Positions 1-6,861 are shown, counted from the first letter of the stretch. The stretch: 15,825 nucleotides of DNA from G021776435 sp046756245 (GCA_046756245.1 JBHHVZ010000066.1:1-15825); one strand, 5' to 3'. The notes: generated by a model from the letters alone, not told the origin. Numbers and translations: made by a program.

Positions 1-48
1 GGCTGGGACGAAGCATTCCTCGCAAAGCTCATCGGTCATATGCGATAG
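1..48 (+). CDS. 3' end of a plus-strand gene cut by the window edge
   Basis: Frame 1 reads GWDEAFLAKLIGHMR and then a TAG stop at 46-48. The composition (aromatic, acidic and amphipathic residues, GC-rich third positions) looks like the real C-terminal helix of a protein whose body lies before the window. Fifteen residues are too few to name a family. The gene would be convergent with phaB, whose stop is 102 bp further on. It could also be a chance open frame. Confidence 0.4.
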   Translation, partial: GWDEAFLAKLIGHMR

Positions 49-117
49 CCCTGCTTTCCAAGGGAGGGGGACTACGCCGTGCTTTTGTCTAGAAATGAAA
101 TATCATCAACGCGGTTT

Positions 118-135
118 GGAGCAGGGGGCCGCTCC
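118..135. terminator. Possible weak hairpin between convergent genes
   Basis: GGAGC at 118-122 pairs with GCTCC at 131-135 around an 8-nt loop. It lies just past the phaB stop (minus strand) and past the truncated plus-strand gene. On the plus strand it is followed by TCCTCTT, a poor U-tract; on the minus strand by AAACC. It is a five-base-pair stem only, so it could be chance in GC-rich DNA. Confidence 0.22.
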
Positions 136-150
136 TCCTCTTAAGAAACC

Positions 151-873
151 CTAAGCCATGTACTGGCCGCCATTGGCGGCGAGAACGGCCCCGGTGATGA
201 AGCCGGCCTCGTCGGCGGCGAGGAACGTCACGCAGCGCGCGACCTCTTCAGCCGTACCGAGCCGGCCCGCCGGGATCTGGCCGACGATCGCCGCCATCAC
301 CTTTTCGTCGACCGAAGCGACCATGTCGGTTTCGATATAGCCGGGCGCAACGGCGTTTACGGTGATCCCCTTGCGTGCGCCTTCCTGCGCCAGCGCGCGC
401 GTGAAGCCGATCATCCCGGCCTTGGCCGAACAATAATTGGTCTGTCCGATCTGGCCTTTCTGGCCGTTGATCGAGGCGATGTTGATCACCCGGCCAAAGC
501 CGCGCTCGCGCATGCCCGGAAACACCTGGCGGGTCATGTTGAAGACGGAATCGAGATCGGCGCTCATTACGTCGCGCCACTGTTCGGGCGACATTTTATG
601 GAAAAACCCGTCGTGCGTAATGCCGGCGTTGTTGACGAGAATGTCGGTCGGGCCTTGCGCCTTTTCGATTTCGGCGACGCCGTCCCGGCAGGCGTCGAAA
701 TCGCCGGCGTCCCACTTATAGACGTCGATGCCGGTTTCTTCCCTGAACTTCGCCGCCGCTGCGTCATTGCCGGCGTAGGTGGCGGCGACCGCGCATCCGG
801 CCTCCTTCAACGCGATCGCGATTTCATGTCCGATGCCGCGCGTGCCGCCGGTGACAATCGCATTTCTTCCCAT
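151..873 (-). CDS. phaB: Acetoacetyl-CoA reductase (NADPH), PHB synthesis
   Basis: This is a 240-residue classical short-chain dehydrogenase/reductase. It should reduce acetoacetyl-CoA to (R)-3-hydroxybutyryl-CoA, the monomer for PHA synthase, in the cytosol. Visible motifs are the TGGTRGIG cofactor loop (residues 8-15), NNAG (81-84), the catalytic Ser near 134 in NIASINGQ, and YxxxK (Tyr147, Lys151). The stretch NIASINGQKGQIGQTNY is typical of PhaB rather than of FabG, and the length fits PhaB. The ATG at 873 has GGGAGA about six bases upstream. It lies 120 bp downstream of phaA on the same strand, so it is probably cotranscribed. FabG is the main alternative, made less likely by the phaA and phaR neighbours. 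Confidence 0.93.
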   Translation of the reverse strand: MGRNAIVTGGTRGIGHEIAIALKEAGCAVAATYAGNDAAAAKFREETGIDVYKWDAGDFDACRDGVAEIEKAQGPTDILVNNAGITHDGFFHKMSPEQWRDVMSADLDSVFNMTRQVFPGMRERGFGRVINIASINGQKGQIGQTNYCSAKAGMIGFTRALAQEGARKGITVNAVAPGYIETDMVASVDEKVMAAIVGQIPAGRLGTAEEVARCVTFLAADEAGFITGAVLAANGGQYMA

Positions 874-993
874 CTGTCTTCTCCCTGGCCAGCTGGAAGA
901 ACGCCCAGCGCTAACAGTTCCCGCCGGATTACTATCGCCTATTTTCGCAGCGCAGGCATGACGCGGCGCGCAATTTGCGCCCCCGCGGCGCCG

Positions 994-2172
994 TCAGCCC
1001 CGTTCGACGCACATGGCCACGCCCATGCCGCCGCCGACGCAGAGAGTCGCGAGCCCTTTCTTCGCGCCGGCCCGTTTCATTTCATAGAGGAGCGTCGTCA
1101 GGATCCGCGCCCCGGACGCGCCGATCGGATGGCCGATGGCGATGGCGCCGCCATTGACGTTGACCTTTTCAGGATCCCAGCCGAGCTCCTTGCCGACGGC
1201 GAGCGATTGCGCCGCAAAGGCTTCGTTGGCCTCCATGAGATCGAGATCGTCGAGCGTCCAGCCCGCCTTTTCAAGCGCCGCCCGTGTCGCCGGCACCGGG
1301 CCGATCCCCATGATCGCCGGGTCGACCCCGCAATGCGCCCAGGAAGCGATGCGCGCCAGCGGCTCGAGCCCGCGCTTGTGTGCTTCGGCCTCGCTCATGA
1401 CCACGACCGCGGCGGCGCCGTCATTGATGCCGGACGCATTGGCCGCCGTCACCGTGCCGCCGTCGCGGAGAAAGGCCGGCCTTAATCCGGATACGGATTC
1501 AAGGGTCGCGCCTTGGCGGATATATTCGTCTTCTTCAAAGACAATTTCGCCCTTGCGGGTCTTGATGACCACCGGCGTGATTTCGTCCTTGAACTTGCCG
1601 GCTTTCTTTGCGGCCTCGGCCTTGTTCTGGCTGGCGACGGCGAAGGCGTCCTGCTCTTCACGGCTGATCTGGTATTTTTCAGCCAGATTCTCGGCGGTCC
1701 GGCCCATATGATAGTCGTTGAAAATGTCCCAGAGTCCGTCCCGGATCATGGTGTCGAGAAACGAAACATCGCCCATCTTGGCGCCGGCGCGCAGATAGGC
1801 CGCATGCGGCGCAAGCGACATGTTCTCATGACCGCCGGCGACGACGACGGAGGCGTCTCCGAGACGGATCGCCTGCATGCCGAGCGCGACGGCGCGCAGC
1901 CCCGAACCGCACACCTGGTTGATGGTCATCGCCGGGCGCTCTTTCGGAACGCCTGCGCCCATCGCCGCCTGGCGCGCGGTGTTCTGGCCCTGGGCGGCCT
2001 GCAGCACATGGCCCATGACCGTTTCGTCGACGTCCCCGCCTTTGAGTCCGGCGCGTTCGAGGGCTGCTGAAATGACGATTTCGCCTAGTTTCGCCGCCGG
2101 CGTCGTCGCCAGCGTTCCGTTGAATGAGCCGACGCCCGTGCGGGCCGCCGCGGCGATCGCTACCCCGGTCAT
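994..2172 (-). CDS. phaA: Acetyl-CoA C-acetyltransferase (beta-ketothiolase)
   Basis: This 392-residue thiolase condenses two acetyl-CoA to acetoacetyl-CoA, the first step of PHB synthesis. The thiolase signature is complete: nucleophile Cys88 in QVCGSG, the NEAFA motif at 316-320, His348 in GHPIGASG, and Cys378 in CVGGGMG. The length matches biosynthetic thiolases. The ATG at 2172 was chosen because GGAGGAG lies about five bases before it and family homology begins there; the frame stays open 22 codons further upstream, but that stretch is arginine-rich and unlike the family. It heads the phaA-phaB pair and diverges from phaR, as expected of a PHB locus under PhaR control. No phaC is in the window. 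Confidence 0.94.
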   Translation of the reverse strand: MTGVAIAAAARTGVGSFNGTLATTPAAKLGEIVISAALERAGLKGGDVDETVMGHVLQAAQGQNTARQAAMGAGVPKERPAMTINQVCGSGLRAVALGMQAIRLGDASVVVAGGHENMSLAPHAAYLRAGAKMGDVSFLDTMIRDGLWDIFNDYHMGRTAENLAEKYQISREEQDAFAVASQNKAEAAKKAGKFKDEITPVVIKTRKGEIVFEEDEYIRQGATLESVSGLRPAFLRDGGTVTAANASGINDGAAAVVVMSEAEAHKRGLEPLARIASWAHCGVDPAIMGIGPVPATRAALEKAGWTLDDLDLMEANEAFAAQSLAVGKELGWDPEKVNVNGGAIAIGHPIGASGARILTTLLYEMKRAGAKKGLATLCVGGGMGVAMCVERG

Positions 2173-2255
2173 AACTCCTCCTCGACAGGTTGTGCGACGC
2201 CGCGCCGCGGCCCGGCCGGCGACCGGCGAAACCGCCATTAGCGGGACGTCTTAAA

Positions 2256-2287
2256 GGCCCGGCCCTTGCCGGCTGGCGGCCGGGGCC
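2256..2287 (-). promoter_or_regulatory. GC-rich hairpin in the phaA leader
   Basis: On the minus strand GGCCCCGGCC (2287-2278) can pair with GGCCGGGCC (2264-2256) with one bulged C, followed by TTTAAG. If phaA is transcribed from the -10-like hexamer at 2309-2314, this hairpin lies early in a leader of about 130 nt. It could attenuate transcription, but the T-run is short and such GC palindromes are common by chance at this base composition. Confidence 0.22.
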
Positions 2288-2307
2288 GTGGGCAATTCTT
2301 GTTTTCA

Positions 2308-2317
2308 TGCTATAGCA
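2308..2317. promoter_or_regulatory. TGC-TATA-GCA palindrome, candidate PhaR operator and phaA promoter
   Basis: TGCTATAGCA is a perfect 10-bp palindrome in the phaA-phaR divergent region. PhaR of Paracoccus denitrificans is known to bind TGC-rich sites, and further TGC/GCA words lie close by (TTAGCAAGCGCA, 2321-2332, and CCGCACCGCA, 2341-2350). The palindrome covers a minus-strand TATAGC (2314-2309) with a TTTTGT-like -35 at 2337-2332 and a 17-bp gap, which would serve phaA. A site here could repress phaA and autoregulate phaR. The operator and promoter roles are inference. Confidence 0.4.
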
Positions 2318-2392
2318 GGATTAGCAAGCGCACAAAATGACCGCACCGCAACATAATTGCGCGGCCGGCGGTCGCAGGGAAAGGGGTGGGTT

Positions 2393-3019
2393 ATGTCCGC
2401 ACCGGAAGAACGCACTGCGAAAAGCCGCGACGACGAGGACGGCAAGCCGGTCGTCATCAAGAAATACGCCAACCGCCGCCTCTACAACACCGCCACCAGC
2501 TCCTATGTGACGCTCGACTATCTCTCGGAGATGGTCAAGGACGGCCAGGATTTCGTCGTCTACGACGCCAAGACCGGCGAAGACATTACCCATTCGGTGC
2601 TCACCCAGATCATTTTCGAGGAGGAAAGCAAGGGCCAGAACCTGCTGCCGATCCAGTTCCTGCGTCAGCTCATTCAGTTTTACGGCGACAGCCTGCAATC
2701 TTTCGTGCCGTCCTATCTCGAAATGAGCATGGATGCGTTTTCGCGCAATCAGGAGAAGATGCGCGCCCAGATGCGCGAAGCCTTCGGCGGCGCGCCGGGC
2801 TATCAGCTCTTCGAAGATAGCGTGCGCCAGAATATGGCGCTTTACGAACAGGCGATGAAGATGTTTGCGCCCATGGGCGGCGTCTACACCCAGGCCGGCG
2901 CGGCGCAGAAATCCGGAGGCGCGCCCGCTGGCGAGGAAAAAGACGACATCGGCGAACTCAAGGCGCAGCTCGCCGCCCTCCAGAACCAGCTCGACAAGCT
3001 TGAAAAGAAAAAAGGCTAG
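2393..3019 (+). CDS. phaR: PHA synthesis transcriptional repressor PhaR
   Basis: This 208-residue protein has the PHB_acc_N DNA-binding domain at about 20-80, including KKYANRRLYNT and the EDITHSVLTQIIFEEE stretch, followed by a PHB_acc region at about 85-130 and a C-terminal coiled coil (ELKAQLAALQNQLDKLE, 188-204). PhaR binds TGC-rich operators, is released by PHB polymer or granules, and controls phasins, PHA enzymes and itself. The ATG at 2393 was preferred to a TTG 36 bp upstream because it follows the purine run GGGAAAGGGG and family homology starts soon after. It diverges from phaA, and its stop directly abuts that of the convergent EAL gene. Confidence 0.94.
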   Translation: MSAPEERTAKSRDDEDGKPVVIKKYANRRLYNTATSSYVTLDYLSEMVKDGQDFVVYDAKTGEDITHSVLTQIIFEEESKGQNLLPIQFLRQLIQFYGDSLQSFVPSYLEMSMDAFSRNQEKMRAQMREAFGGAPGYQLFEDSVRQNMALYEQAMKMFAPMGGVYTQAGAAQKSGGAPAGEEKDDIGELKAQLAALQNQLDKLEKKKG

Positions 3020-4795
3020 TCAGCCGCGCGCGGCGCGAACCGGCGGATCGTTCGGCGCGCCCTCGGGCAGCCAGCCGGGATTAACCTCCGGCTTGCCGAT
3101 CAAGAAGCCCTGAAGGTAATCTACGCCCAGCCCCTTCAGAAGCATCGCGTCGGCTTCATTCTCGACCCATTCGGCGACCGTCTTCATGCCGAAATTGCGC
3201 GCCAGATCGAGAAGCGTACGGACGAAAAGCTGATTTTCGCGCGACGACGCGACGCCGGTGACAAACGAACCGTCGATTTTCAGGATATCGATGTCCATCG
3301 CCTTCAAGTTTCGGAACGATGTATAGCCGGCGCCGAAATCATCGATGCCGAACGAACAGCCAAGCTCCTTGATTTCGGACACGAACTCGATTGACGCGTC
3401 GATGGCGTCGATCACCTGCGTTTCCGTGAGCTCGACGGTGATGCGCTTGGCGAGGATCGCGTTCGTTCTCAGCAGCGCCACATAGCCTTCCGCCCAGACC
3501 GGATCTTTCACCGTCTCCATCGAGACGTTGACGTTCAGGTGAATGTTGGGGCAGATCGCCAGCGTATTGACGGCGAGCTCGAGAACGCGGCGGTCGAGCA
3601 GGTGAACGAGCCCGAGGCGCTCTGCGACCGGGATGAACTCCGGCGCCGGAACCTCCCGCCCATCGTCGCCGCGCATGCGAATGAGGCATTCGAATTTCGT
3701 CGGCGTCTCGCCGAGATCGGTGACGATCGGCTGAAAGGCGAGCCGGATGCGCCGCTCATTCAGCGCGGTCAGGATGACATCCGACATATGCGTGTTGCGC
3801 CGGCGTTGGGATACGGTATCGGTCTTGTCGGAAAAACTCGACCAGCTCGACCGGCCCAAACGCTTCGCCTGGTCGAGCGCGGCTTCGGCGCGCGCCATGG
3901 CGGTCTGCGAGTCCTCGCCATGTTCGGGCAGGGTCGCCACGCCGAGGCAGATCGAGGCCGCAACGCCGCCGCGGCTGGTGTCGACGACGCTCTCGCGCGC
4001 CGCATTCAGGAGCTTCGTGCAGAGCTCGCGGATCGCGGATTCGCAAGTGTCGGCGATGATCATGCCGAACTTGGTGCCGGCGACGCGACCGATTTGATCG
4101 TCAGGACCGAGATGTTTTTTCAGCCGGCGCGAAACTTCGACGATCACCTGATCGGCCACGTCGAAACCGTAATCGGCGTTTACCGCGCCGACATCGTCTA
4201 TTCCGGCGAGAATATAGGCGCCGCTTTCGCCGTTCTTGCGCGCATCGTCGAGCCATGATTCCAGGCGCTGGCGCAAATTGACGCGATTGAGAAGGCCGGT
4301 GAGTTCGTCATTCTCGGCCAACCAGGCGAGATGCTTTTCATGCCGCTTCTGGTTTTCGACGGATCGGACGACGCTGATCAGCCTGCGCCCGGGGCCCAGA
4401 CCGATCCAGCCGCCACGCTCTTCAACCCAGTGTTCCGTTCCGTCCGCGCGCAGCAGACGGTATTCGCAGACATAATTCTGGACCTGGTCGGCGAATGCGC
4501 GGCTGCGAACGTCGTCGTGATCCCCGAGGACGAGCGCGTCGTACTCGGCCCGGGTCATAACGGACGGCGCCGACTGAAATCCGAGAAGACGCGCCGCCGT
4601 TTCTGCGTCCGACCAGCTTAGCTTGTCCGTTCCTGGATCGAATTCGAGCAGAGTCTGAAGCGTTCCCTCACTTGCGGCGTGCGCAAAAGGGGCGCTTGAC
4701 CCGCCGTGCGACTTTGCAGGAGCGCTCGCGCTTTCTTCCGGCGCGCTTTCGTTAATCCGGTTTTTGTTAAAAAAGGCGCCAGCGCGTCCGATCAT
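3020..4795 (-). CDS. PAS-degenerate GGDEF-EAL protein, probable c-di-GMP phosphodiesterase
   Basis: This 591-residue protein has no membrane segment, so it should be cytosolic. A PAS-like domain at about 45-150 ends in the usual RADGTEHWVE and ISVVRSVENQ strands. A GGDEF-family domain follows at about 155-325 (NDELTGLLNR at 162-171), but its signature is AGTKF at 239-243 and no upstream RxxD inhibitory site is seen, so it is probably not a cyclase. The EAL domain at about 335-575 has ECLIR (369-373) in place of EALIR and keeps the other ligands: Asn in NVNVS, Glu in VELTE, Asp485-Asp486 in IDDFG, Lys506 in LKID, Glu in AEWVEN and Gln562 in LQGF. Hydrolysis of c-di-GMP is therefore likely, with the GGDEF-like domain perhaps binding GTP as a regulator. 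The ATG at 4795 has only GGA about 13 bases upstream. Confidence 0.9.
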   Translation of the reverse strand: MIGRAGAFFNKNRINESAPEESASAPAKSHGGSSAPFAHAASEGTLQTLLEFDPGTDKLSWSDAETAARLLGFQSAPSVMTRAEYDALVLGDHDDVRSRAFADQVQNYVCEYRLLRADGTEHWVEERGGWIGLGPGRRLISVVRSVENQKRHEKHLAWLAENDELTGLLNRVNLRQRLESWLDDARKNGESGAYILAGIDDVGAVNADYGFDVADQVIVEVSRRLKKHLGPDDQIGRVAGTKFGMIIADTCESAIRELCTKLLNAARESVVDTSRGGVAASICLGVATLPEHGEDSQTAMARAEAALDQAKRLGRSSWSSFSDKTDTVSQRRRNTHMSDVILTALNERRIRLAFQPIVTDLGETPTKFECLIRMRGDDGREVPAPEFIPVAERLGLVHLLDRRVLELAVNTLAICPNIHLNVNVSMETVKDPVWAEGYVALLRTNAILAKRITVELTETQVIDAIDASIEFVSEIKELGCSFGIDDFGAGYTSFRNLKAMDIDILKIDGSFVTGVASSRENQLFVRTLLDLARNFGMKTVAEWVENEADAMLLKGLGVDYLQGFLIGKPEVNPGWLPEGAPNDPPVRAARG

Positions 4796-5187
4796 GAGAT
4801 TTTTTTTCCAAAGGTTTCAACGGCGACAATGTCATCGAGCGGTAAATAAAATTTGAAGCGCTCCGCAAAGAACCGGCGTGAATCTTGCGGATCGTTTCAC
4901 CGTGAAAGCTTTTGTTAACCTTCCCGCCCCGACCCGCGCGGCGGCGTGCCCCGCCGTCCGGACCCGAGTCCGCGCCAGCGCCGTCGGACGCAGCGCTCGC
5001 ACGCTCGCGCCGGCGGCTCCGTCGCTGCCTGCGCCAAGACGCAGAAATCCAGCGTTGAGACAGGTTCGCGTCAGCAGCGAGGAAGCGGCGCGCGCTTATG
5101 ACGCCGTCCGCGCGCTCGGCGCCGAGCCGGTGCGTCGGCGTATTGACATTCTCGCCTGAAAGACTCCGTTGCGGGGCGCGCGCCGCT
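4796..5187. other. Intergenic stretch with no firm gene
   Basis: These 392 bp lie between the start of the EAL gene and the end of the minus-strand membrane protein gene. The part next to the EAL start is AT-rich (T-run at 4800-4807, AAATAAAATTT near 4844) and probably holds its promoter, but no convincing -35/-10 pair was found. The remainder is very GC-rich and contains one doubtful plus-strand ORF (4878-5159). No tRNA, long repeat or convincing terminator was seen. Confidence 0.5.
4878..5159 (+). CDS. Doubtful small arginine/alanine-rich ORF
   Basis: The frame begins at GTG 4878, with another GTG at 4902, and would give 93 or 85 residues. The middle is arginine, alanine and proline rich, as expected of non-coding GC-rich DNA. 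The last 30 codons (SSEEAARAYDAVRALGAEP and onward to RIDILA) look more protein-like and have GC-rich third positions. No good ribosome binding site precedes either start, and no family is recognised. It may be a real small protein, a decayed gene end, or chance. Confidence 0.22.
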   Translation: MNLADRFTVKAFVNLPAPTRAAACPAVRTRVRASAVGRSARTLAPAAPSLPAPRRRNPALRQVRVSSEEAARAYDAVRALGAEPVRRRIDILA

Positions 5188-5610
5188 CTAACGAATGACG
5201 CCTTCGGCCACCGAAAGATCGCGCCGCGCCGTAACCGTCGTGACGATGAAACCGGCCATGAAATCGAGAAACGTCATCATCATGAAGAGGAAAAAGACAG
5301 AGTTTCCGAAGCCCTCGACGATGATAAACAGCAAAAGCGCGATGATGAAAACAACGACCGAAAGGGCGTGATTCATGATCGACTCGGAGCCGGTTTTCGT
5401 CGACCGCAAGAGCTCGACGAACAGGAGCCCCATGCTGACGACCAGGAACATGTCGCCCCAGGTTACGCGCCATGTGTCCTGCGAAACCATTGGCAGTTCG
5501 ACGAAAACGATGTCGTACCAGGACGCGCCGTCAGCGCCGGCCATCCCCGTAAATGTCAGCACGGCGTAAACGATGAGGCTAATGGCTAACAGCGGAAACA
5601 TTTGATACAT
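5188..5610 (-). CDS. Four-helix inner membrane protein of unknown function
   Basis: The 140-residue product has four likely transmembrane helices at about 4-22, 52-68, 80-98 and 104-126, with a short polar loop (LLRSTKTGSESIMNH) between helices 2 and 3 and a basic C-terminal tail (TARRDLSV). The ATG at 5610 was chosen because AAAGGAG lies about nine bases upstream; the frame extends 37 codons further but would overlap the upstream gene. It resembles small conserved membrane proteins of alphaproteobacteria without an assigned role. It follows the DPM1-like GT2 gene by 31 bp and is probably cotranscribed. Size and topology are like those of GtrA or ArnE/ArnF flippase subunits, but no such motif is visible, so a flippase role is only a hypothesis. 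Confidence 0.82.
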   Translation of the reverse strand: MYQMFPLLAISLIVYAVLTFTGMAGADGASWYDIVFVELPMVSQDTWRVTWGDMFLVVSMGLLFVELLRSTKTGSESIMNHALSVVVFIIALLLFIIVEGFGNSVFFLFMMMTFLDFMAGFIVTTVTARRDLSVAEGVIR

Positions 5611-5641
5611 GGCCGCGCGCTCCTTTCGTAAGCCCCCGGGA

Positions 5642-6475
5642 TTAGCGGTCGGTCTTAACCATATCACAGCCGGCGTCGGCCTGAACCTCTGAAATCGTTT
5701 GGGGCGAGCGGGCGCGCGCATTCAGCCACATCACGCCGAGCATATCGCGAAACGCCACTGCGAGGCGCCCCATATTGGTGTATTTCGAGCGCCCGTGGCG
5801 GCGCGGCCGATGGCTTACGGCCTCGAATATCACTGCAAAACCCTCGCGGCGCATGAGCGCCGGCAGATAGCGGTGCTGGTGGTCGAAATAGGGGAGACGC
5901 AGATAGGCGTCGCGGCGAAAAACCTTGAGGCCGCAACCAGTGTCCATAGCGCCGTCGTCAAGCAGGCGACGGCGTATCGCATTGGCGAAGCGCGAGGCAA
6001 AGCGTTTTGATGCGCCGTCTTCGCGCCTTGGCCGCTCGCCGGCGACCATTGCAAGTTCCGGCGGCGCGCCCGCGCGCGTCAACGCCGCATAAAGCGCTGC
6101 GATGTCGCGCGGATCGTTCTGGCCGTCGCCGTCGAGCGTCGCAATGACCGGGGCGCGCGCGGCGAGAACGCCGGTGCGGATGGCGCGGCTCTGGCCTGCA
6201 TTGACCCCGTGGGCGAAAACGCGCAGTTGCGGATGCACGACCGCCGCCGCCGCAAGCGCCGCCCTGGCGCCGTCGGTAGAGCCGTCATCGACGGCGATGA
6301 TCTCATGCGCGACGCCGTCGAGCGCCGCAGCGATTTCGGCAATGAGCGCGGCCGCGCCGCCCGCCTCGTTGAACATGGGAACGACGACAGAGAGCGCCGG
6401 ACCGTCGCGCCCGCCCGCACTCTGAAGCGCGCCGAACAGGGGCGCGGAACTGGCCGGGTCGGACGTTTTCGTCAT
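5642..6475 (-). CDS. DPM1-like family 2 glycosyltransferase (polyprenyl-phosphate sugar synthase)
   Basis: This 277-residue GT-A enzyme shows VVPMFNE (31-37), DDGSTDG (63-69), the DxD-bearing DGDGQNDP (115-122), MDTGCGLKVFRRD (177-189) and HGRSKYTNMGR (227-237), the pattern of dolichol/undecaprenyl-phosphate sugar synthases. It lacks the C-terminal helices of GtrB and ArnC, so it should sit on the cytosolic membrane face and move a sugar from a nucleotide donor to polyprenyl phosphate. The sugar cannot be told. ATG 6475 is preferred to an upstream in-frame TTG at 6517, which would add 14 residues. It heads a two-gene unit with the four-helix protein and diverges from two GT-C transferases that would use its product. 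Confidence 0.88.
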   Translation of the reverse strand: MTKTSDPASSAPLFGALQSAGGRDGPALSVVVPMFNEAGGAAALIAEIAAALDGVAHEIIAVDDGSTDGARAALAAAAVVHPQLRVFAHGVNAGQSRAIRTGVLAARAPVIATLDGDGQNDPRDIAALYAALTRAGAPPELAMVAGERPRREDGASKRFASRFANAIRRRLLDDGAMDTGCGLKVFRRDAYLRLPYFDHQHRYLPALMRREGFAVIFEAVSHRPRRHGRSKYTNMGRLAVAFRDMLGVMWLNARARSPQTISEVQADAGCDMVKTDR

Positions 6476-6493
6476 ATCCGGCTCATTTACAGC

Positions 6494-6583
6494 GCTCTTG
6501 CTGACCGCAACACGCAACTTTGAAGCAAAGCCTCGTATTTCAATGTCAACCTTTCAATGGACTCTCAGGTCGTCAGCAAGAGC
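6494..6583. repeat. 12-bp inverted repeat near the GT2 start
   Basis: GCTCTTGCTGAC at 6494-6505 is the exact reverse complement of GTCAGCAAGAGC at 6572-6583, with 66 bp between. It lies upstream of the chosen GT2 start codon. Both arms encode VSKS in their respective outward frames. It may be a regulator site pair, a relic of an inverted duplication, or chance. Confidence 0.4.
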
Positions 6584-6662
6584 TTGGATGTAGCCGATCC
6601 CGCCGCCGGGGTCACCATGAAAACGGGCGCGGTTTCCTCAAGACAGTTCGAACAATTTCCGC

Positions 6663-6740
6663 CTAATGGAGCGAATTTGACATTCGATCCCCGCGTGCAG
6701 CCGGTCTCGCATCGAATGTCAAATTCAAAAGCTCCACTAG
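6663..6740. repeat. Palindromic intergenic unit, copy 1
   Basis: The core arm GAATTTGACATTCGAT (6673-6688) has a perfect 16-bp complement at 6711-6726 around a 22-nt loop. The pairing goes on outward, after an unpaired AAAA (6727-6730), as CTAATGGAGC (6663-6672) against GCTCCACTAG (6731-6740) with one mismatch. The whole unit is 78 bp. It could form a strong hairpin in RNA or a cruciform in DNA. It resembles REP/BIME-like intergenic palindromes; no family name is assigned. Confidence 0.85.
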
Positions 6741-6753
6741 AATCAAATGCTTG

Positions 6754-6830
6754 CTAGTGGTCTTTTTGATTTCGACATTTGCCCTCGGACTCGCTGAAAA
6801 GGGATGCAAATGTCGGAATCGGACCAGTAG
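6754..6830. repeat. Palindromic intergenic unit, copy 2 (inverted)
   Basis: GATTTCGACATTTGC (6768-6782) pairs with GCAAATGTCGGAATC (6806-6820) with one mismatch around a 23-nt loop, and outward CTAGTGGTC (6754-6762) pairs with GGACCAGTAG (6821-6830). It has the same design as copy 1 in opposite orientation: the same CTAnTGG ends, the same GACATT core and the same extra four-base run (here TTTT) on the arm facing the 13-nt central spacer. It ends 31 bp before the ArnT-like start codon, so it probably lies in that gene's 5' leader or promoter. Confidence 0.83.
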
Positions 6831-6861
6831 AGTGGGTGAATCGAGGGGAAAGAGCGCTGTC

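Larger units (their letters stand above)
6476..6861. other. Divergent intergenic region with paired palindromic units
   Basis: These 386 bp separate the GT2 gene (minus) from the ArnT-like gene (plus). The centre is taken up by two inverted copies of a palindromic unit (6663-6740 and 6754-6830). Nearer the GT2 side a 12-bp inverted repeat is present (6494-6505 and 6572-6583). Promoters for both directions must lie here, but no clear pair of hexamers was found. The TTGACA words in the palindrome arms have no -10 at the right distance. Confidence 0.6.

Noticed and set aside
598..1485. 295-residue plus-strand ORF across phaB and phaA
   Set aside because: It spans two genes and their spacer on the opposite strand and has low-complexity composition.
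4752..4770. TTAA half-sites as a CtrA binding site
   Set aside because: The spacing between the TTAA words is 11 bp rather than the 7 bp of the CtrA consensus, and they lie inside the EAL coding start.
6677..6682. TTGACA as a -35 box for the ArnT-like gene
   Set aside because: It is part of the palindrome arm and no -10-like hexamer lies 16-18 bp downstream on either strand.
6557..6757. 66-residue plus-strand ORF in the divergent region
   Set aside because: The early codons look plausible, but there is no ribosome binding site and the frame runs into palindromic copy 1, ending in copy 2.
6663..6830. Reading the paired palindromes as a CRISPR array
   Set aside because: There are only two units, in inverted orientation, each with its own hairpin, with no direct repeats or unique spacers and no cas gene.
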